Shown piece after piece: positions 60,764 through 64,000 of a stretch of DNA of 64,000 bases. The position numbers were made by a program, and so were the translations under genes. The notes below the pieces were generated by a model, which saw only the letters and a program-made list of their open reading frames with translations, searched no databases and was not told the DNA's origin. The DNA is taken from NCBI RefSeq assembly GCF_009928525.1, contig NZ_JAABOK010000009.1:62001-126000 (forward strand), read 5' to 3'. This DNA comes from Chitinophaga solisilvae (GTDB taxonomy: Bacteria; Bacteroidota; Bacteroidia; Chitinophagales; Chitinophagaceae). Numbering within the stretch: the stretch's first letter is position 1; every line of letters starts with the position of its first letter.

Positions 60764-63190
60764 ATGAGAATCATCCCAGCTGTTATCACCGCCGCCGTTA
60801 CCTTATCACTCACTTATGTGTTGAATACCAAAATCGGGAGTATCCCCCCGATGGGTAAATTATTAAGTCCGCAGACAGGCTTCTGGCAGAATGCAGAAGC
60901 AATCGGAGAGCGCCCCCACGAAACAATGACTTTACCCGGATTAAGCGGGAAAGCTGAAGTCTGGTTTGACGACCGGGTAGTACCGCATATATTCGCTGAT
61001 AATGATGCGGACGCCTATTACGTACAAGGATATGTAACAGCCCGCGACAGGCTGTGGCAGATGGAACTGCAGACCTTTGCAGCCGCCGGCCGCCTCTCGG
61101 AGATCCTGGGGCCCGGCCTGATCAATTACGACCGCACCAAGCGCCGCGAAGGCATGGTATATGGCGCAGAGAAAGCGATTGAAGTGATGGAGAAAGATCC
61201 TCAGACGAAGAAGGCACTGGAAGCCTATGCTGCCGGCGTAAACGCCTGGATTGCCACCCTGACGCCGGCGACCTTACCGGTGGAATATAAAATCCTCGAC
61301 TACAAACCGGAAAAGTGGGATATCCTGAAATCCGCGCTGCTCCTGAAGTATATGGCAGCAGACCTGGCAGGTGCTGCAGACGACCTGGAAGCTACGAATG
61401 CACGCCGCAACTTCTCCCTGGAAGATTTTCATCTCATGTATCCGGATACGCATGATTCCATAGATCCTATTGTGCCGCCGGGAACAGCATTTGCCGCCGC
61501 TTCCGTGAAAGCCACCGCGCCGCCGGACAGCCTGCTGGCGCTGGATGCCGCCTTCATGAAATATAAGGCAGACAAGCCGGATCCGGACAACGGCAGTAAT
61601 AACTGGGCAGTGGCCGGCAGCAAAACAAGGTCCGGCGCGCCTATCCTGTGCAGCGATCCTCACCTGGGACTCAGCCTGCCTTCCCTCTGGTACGAAGTGC
61701 AGATACATACGCCGGAGATGAACGTTTACGGCGCTTCTCTTCCCGGCGCGCCCGGCGTGATCATTGGCTTCAACGATCATATCGCCTGGGGCGTAACCAA
61801 CGGAGAAGAAGATGTAAAAGACTACTACCGGATGCAGTTCCGCAACGGCAAAAAGGAATACCTGTTTAACGGCAGCTTCCGCCCGTCTTCCCTGCGTGTA
61901 GAAACGATTAAAGTGAGAGGCGCCGCCACCATACAGGATACGGTGGCCTATACCGTTTGGGGGCCAGTAATATTTGACAATACCTTCCCGGACTTCAGGT
62001 CCAGGCAGTCGTACCTGGCGATGCACTGGAAAGCCCTGGACCCGTCCAATGAACTGAAGACATTTATACAGCTGAATAAGGCGCGTAATTACGATGATTA
62101 CCTCGCTGCCATCACACACTTCACCTGTCCGGCACAAAACTTCGTATTTGCCGCAAAAGACGGCGATATTGCCATCTGGCATAACGGGCAGTTCCCGGTA
62201 CGCTGGAAGGATCAGGGTAAATGGGTGATGCCCGGCGATGATAGCACCTACGCGTGGCAGGGATATATTCCGCATGACGAGCTGCCGCATATCAAAAATC
62301 CGGTGCGCGGGTTTGTCAGCTCCGCCAACCAGCGTCCGACGGATAATACCTATCCATATGCATTATACGGTGAGTTCGATGTGTACCGCGGTATCCGCAT
62401 TAATCAGCAGCTGACGCAGATGAGCAGCATCACCCCGCAGGATATGATGACGTTGCAGAATGACTACAAGAATCTTTTTGCAGCAGCGGCGATGCCTGTC
62501 CTCGCCAGGCACCTGGATACGGCAGCCCTTACGCCGGAGCAGAAGCCTTTCTGGGAGCAGCTTTCCCGCTGGGATTATGTCAGCTCGCCGGACAGCAAGG
62601 CCGCAGTAATCTTCAACTGTTTCTGGGAGGCTTTGTCAGACACCATCTGGAATGATGAAGTACATCCGAAAGACAGCACCATCATCTCCAATCCGCATCC
62701 TGTCACCACGCTGAACCTGCTGCAGCATGATACTGCCTTCCGCTTTATTGATAACATCAATACCCCACAGAAGGAAACGTTGTCAGAGCTGGTGCAGGGC
62801 GCTTTCATCCGTGCGCTGCAGGATGTTACCAGATTCAACAAGGCCGGCAGACTGGAGCTGGGTAAAGCCCGCGGTACGGACATACGTCATCTTACCCGCG
62901 CTATTCCCGCATTCAGCGCCATGAACCTGAATACCGGCGGGGGCCGGCATATCGTGAATGCGACGAAGAAAAACCACGGTCCTTCCTGGCGTATGGTAGT
63001 ACAGCTCAGCGACAAAACTGAAGCCTATGGTATCTATCCCGGCGGACAGAGTGGTAATCCGGGAAGTCCGTACTATGATAATGCGGTGAATGACTGGGTA
63101 GCGGGCAAGTATTACCTGCTGCACATCTTTGATGAAAAAGAAAAAGATGACCCGCTAATCCGCTACAAGATTGAGTTTGCAGGCAAATAG
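60764..63190 (+). CDS. Penicillin acylase family N-terminal-nucleophile hydrolase
   Basis: The 808-residue precursor has an N-terminal hydrophobic segment (about 2-20) and is probably exported. Autocleavage is expected before the serine of NGSNNWAVAGSKTRSG (about residue 285), giving alpha and beta chains. SDPHLGLSLPSLWYEVQIH, GVIIGFNDHIAWGVTN and FVSSANQRPTDNTYPY are conserved blocks of the family. These enzymes cleave amides such as beta-lactams, N-acyl homoserine lactones or other acyl amines; the substrate here is unknown. The tRNA-Lys gene follows 75 bases downstream behind its own promoter. Confidence 0.92.
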   Translation: MRIIPAVITAAVTLSLTYVLNTKIGSIPPMGKLLSPQTGFWQNAEAIGERPHETMTLPGLSGKAEVWFDDRVVPHIFADNDADAYYVQGYVTARDRLWQMELQTFAAAGRLSEILGPGLINYDRTKRREGMVYGAEKAIEVMEKDPQTKKALEAYAAGVNAWIATLTPATLPVEYKILDYKPEKWDILKSALLLKYMAADLAGAADDLEATNARRNFSLEDFHLMYPDTHDSIDPIVPPGTAFAAASVKATAPPDSLLALDAAFMKYKADKPDPDNGSNNWAVAGSKTRSGAPILCSDPHLGLSLPSLWYEVQIHTPEMNVYGASLPGAPGVIIGFNDHIAWGVTNGEEDVKDYYRMQFRNGKKEYLFNGSFRPSSLRVETIKVRGAATIQDTVAYTVWGPVIFDNTFPDFRSRQSYLAMHWKALDPSNELKTFIQLNKARNYDDYLAAITHFTCPAQNFVFAAKDGDIAIWHNGQFPVRWKDQGKWVMPGDDSTYAWQGYIPHDELPHIKNPVRGFVSSANQRPTDNTYPYALYGEFDVYRGIRINQQLTQMSSITPQDMMTLQNDYKNLFAAAAMPVLARHLDTAALTPEQKPFWEQLSRWDYVSSPDSKAAVIFNCFWEALSDTIWNDEVHPKDSTIISNPHPVTTLNLLQHDTAFRFIDNINTPQKETLSELVQGAFIRALQDVTRFNKAGRLELGKARGTDIRHLTRAIPAFSAMNLNTGGGRHIVNATKKNHGPSWRMVVQLSDKTEAYGIYPGGQSGNPGSPYYDNAVNDWVAGKYYLLHIFDEKEKDDPLIRYKIEFAGK

Positions 63191-63210
63191 AGAAAAAATT
63201 TTCATTAATA

Positions 63211-63241
63211 TTTGGTTGGAATTGAATAATTCCTATCTTTG
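63211..63241 (+). promoter_or_regulatory. Promoter of tRNA-Lys
   Basis: TTTG (63211-63214), 19 bases, then TATCTTTG (63234-63241) matches the Bacteroidota consensus closely. The tRNA begins 25 bases downstream. Confidence 0.75.
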
Positions 63242-63265
63242 CACTCCGTTAAACAAAAACGGAAT

Positions 63266-63338
63266 GATTCCGTAGCTCAGTTGGTAGAGCAATACACTTT
63301 TAATGTATGGGTCCTGGGTTCGAGTCCCAGCGGGATCA
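63266..63338 (+). tRNA. tRNA-Lys (anticodon TTT)
   Basis: The 73-base gene folds into a full cloverleaf. The acceptor stem gattccg pairs with cgggatc (one G-U), the D arm is gctc/gagc, the anticodon arm is ataca/tgtat with loop cttttaa, and the T arm is ctggg-ttcgagt-cccag. The discriminator is A and the CCA end is not encoded. A promoter and an intrinsic terminator flank it. Confidence 0.97.
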
Positions 63339-63347
63339 CGGAGATTT

Positions 63348-63385
63348 AAAAGGCTTCAGAACTTATTAGTTTTGAAGCCTTTTTT
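63348..63385 (+). terminator. Intrinsic terminator of tRNA-Lys
   Basis: The stem aaaaggcttca / tgaagcctttt is followed by T residues to 63385, ten bases after the tRNA. Confidence 0.85.
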
Positions 63386-63469
63386 GGTTCGATATGTGAT
63401 CAACGAACTTGCGATAATCTCAACTTATTGATTTATATTAGGTATTCGGTTCGAGTACCATAAGGGCAA

Positions 63470-63664
63470 TTAATGATACTTTGAACTCTGGCCGCTATCT
63501 CTTGCTTGCTCCGACTCATCAGAATTCAGAATTTGTTTTATGGACATTTCGGCCAGGTAATAAACTAACTCAAGAATTTTTTCTGCCTCTTTCTCTGATA
63601 CAGTTATTCCTCCATTTGCTAGTATGGATACTGCTTGCGCTGGTGTAAGTTTCTTCTCATTCAT
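63470..63664 (-). CDS. Small protein of unknown function
   Basis: The 64-residue product is acidic and helical, containing LTPAQAVSILANGGITVSEKEAEKIL (partly quoted), with no membrane helix. I do not recognise a named family; the pattern of a short helical protein divergent from an XRE regulator is common next to mobile regions in Bacteroidota. It is divergent from the gene at 63833. Confidence 0.55.
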   Translation of the reverse strand: MNEKKLTPAQAVSILANGGITVSEKEAEKILELVYYLAEMSIKQILNSDESEQARDSGQSSKYH

Positions 63665-63808
63665 AAATTTAAATTCCTTTTTAAATATTTTGGTTCATGT
63701 TGTAGTCTTCAGTTTTGAATATGATGTCAGTTAAGATTAATAAAAAAAGAGTATTAACTTCTTGGTAGAAAGGCCTTTTTGTCTATATTAATTATTAAAT
63801 TTACCGAC

Positions 63809-63824
63809 TTTTGACAAGTCAAAA
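63809..63824 (+). promoter_or_regulatory. Inverted-repeat operator of the XRE gene
   Basis: TTTTGAC-aa-GTCAAAA is a perfect inverted repeat overlapping a -7-like element (GACTTTTG) nine bases before the ATG at 63833. It is the probable autoregulatory site of the XRE protein. Confidence 0.6.
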
Positions 63825-63832
63825 TAAGGATA

Positions 63833-64000
63833 ATGGGCACTCAATTTGGTTTGCGGATTAAAGAACTTCGTGAAAGGCAAGGGTTACTGCAACGTCAGGT
63901 GGCTGCGCTACTTGAGATCGACACTCCGTTATATAGTAAAATTGAAAGAGGTGAACGAATTGCCAAAAAGGAAGTAGCTGGTCGTCTTGCTTCCATCCTA
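63833..64000 (+). CDS. XRE-type helix-turn-helix regulator, 3' end beyond the window
   Basis: The first 56 codons encode a Cro/C1-type domain: FGLRIKELRERQGLLQRQVAALLEIDTPLYSKIERGER (partly: GLRIKELRERQGLLQ, SKIERGER). Such single-domain regulators in Bacteroidota often control restriction-modification or phage-like islands. The gene runs off the right edge, so nothing is known of its C-terminus or of the genes behind it. An inverted-repeat operator overlaps its promoter. Confidence 0.8.
   Translation, partial: MGTQFGLRIKELRERQGLLQRQVAALLEIDTPLYSKIERGERIAKKEVAGRLASIL

Overview
The window is chromosomal DNA from a Bacteroidota bacterium, most likely the family Chitinophagaceae and plausibly Chitinophaga. 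Supporting signs are promoters of the TAnnTTTG (-7) / TTTG (-33) type, few Shine-Dalgarno sequences, a GSCFA protein, a DUF2911 protein, an FtsX/MacB-type double-domain ABC permease, an orphan FecR-type protein and a class I terpene synthase. The genus is an inference; no 16S gene or species-level marker is present. About 56 protein genes, one tRNA gene (Lys, anticodon TTT) and a dense set of intergenic palindromes were found. No CRISPR array, rRNA or complete insertion sequence was seen.

Layout. 0-3.5 kb: minus-strand Mg2+ operon mgtC-mgtA (mgtA runs off the left edge) and a membrane-anchored unknown. 3.5-10.8 kb: FtsX permease, S41 peptidase, GNAT, AraC regulator, a repeat-like unknown and a shortened FecR-type anti-sigma protein. 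11-16 kb: LTA-synthase-like sulfatase and a large GAF/PAS hybrid kinase. 16-23.7 kb: bioA, DUF2911, two SRPBCC paralogues, ABC-2 permease, sppA, folK and a deoxynucleoside kinase. 23.8-27.2 kb: proB-proA and a class A beta-lactamase. 27.4-35.7 kb: response regulator, histidine kinase, then RND adaptor, pump and outer-membrane factor, and a small barrel protein; the RND promoter carries four direct repeats at exact 11-base spacing. 35.8-38.4 kb: a lipoprotein and an old yellow enzyme divergent from an AraC regulator. 38.4-43.3 kb: an AT-richer block with ArsR, SDR, a membrane hybrid kinase and a terpene synthase. 43.3-51 kb: two tandem MocR regulators, an AhpD-like protein, two alkylation-repair genes (alkA-like, ogt), a group II PLP decarboxylase and an EamA exporter. 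51-63.2 kb: GNAT, NUDIX, rlmB, HMG-CoA lyase, GSCFA, MFS transporter, patatin-barrel fusion, miaE, bioF and a penicillin acylase. 63.2-64 kb: tRNA-Lys, a small ORF and the start of an XRE regulator, possibly the edge of an integrated island.

The most unusual structure is a family of ten long palindromes (118-147 bases). Their outer arms are built from (A/G)CGAATT heptads. Every copy begins within about 5 bases of a stop codon or overlaps it, and none lies between divergent genes. Inner cores differ strongly between copies yet are self-complementary within each copy. A second notable pattern is a shared direct-repeat operator in front of both mocR genes and the PLP decarboxylase-exporter pair. 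A third is a set of genes whose -7 element ends exactly four bases before the start codon, which implies leaderless mRNAs.
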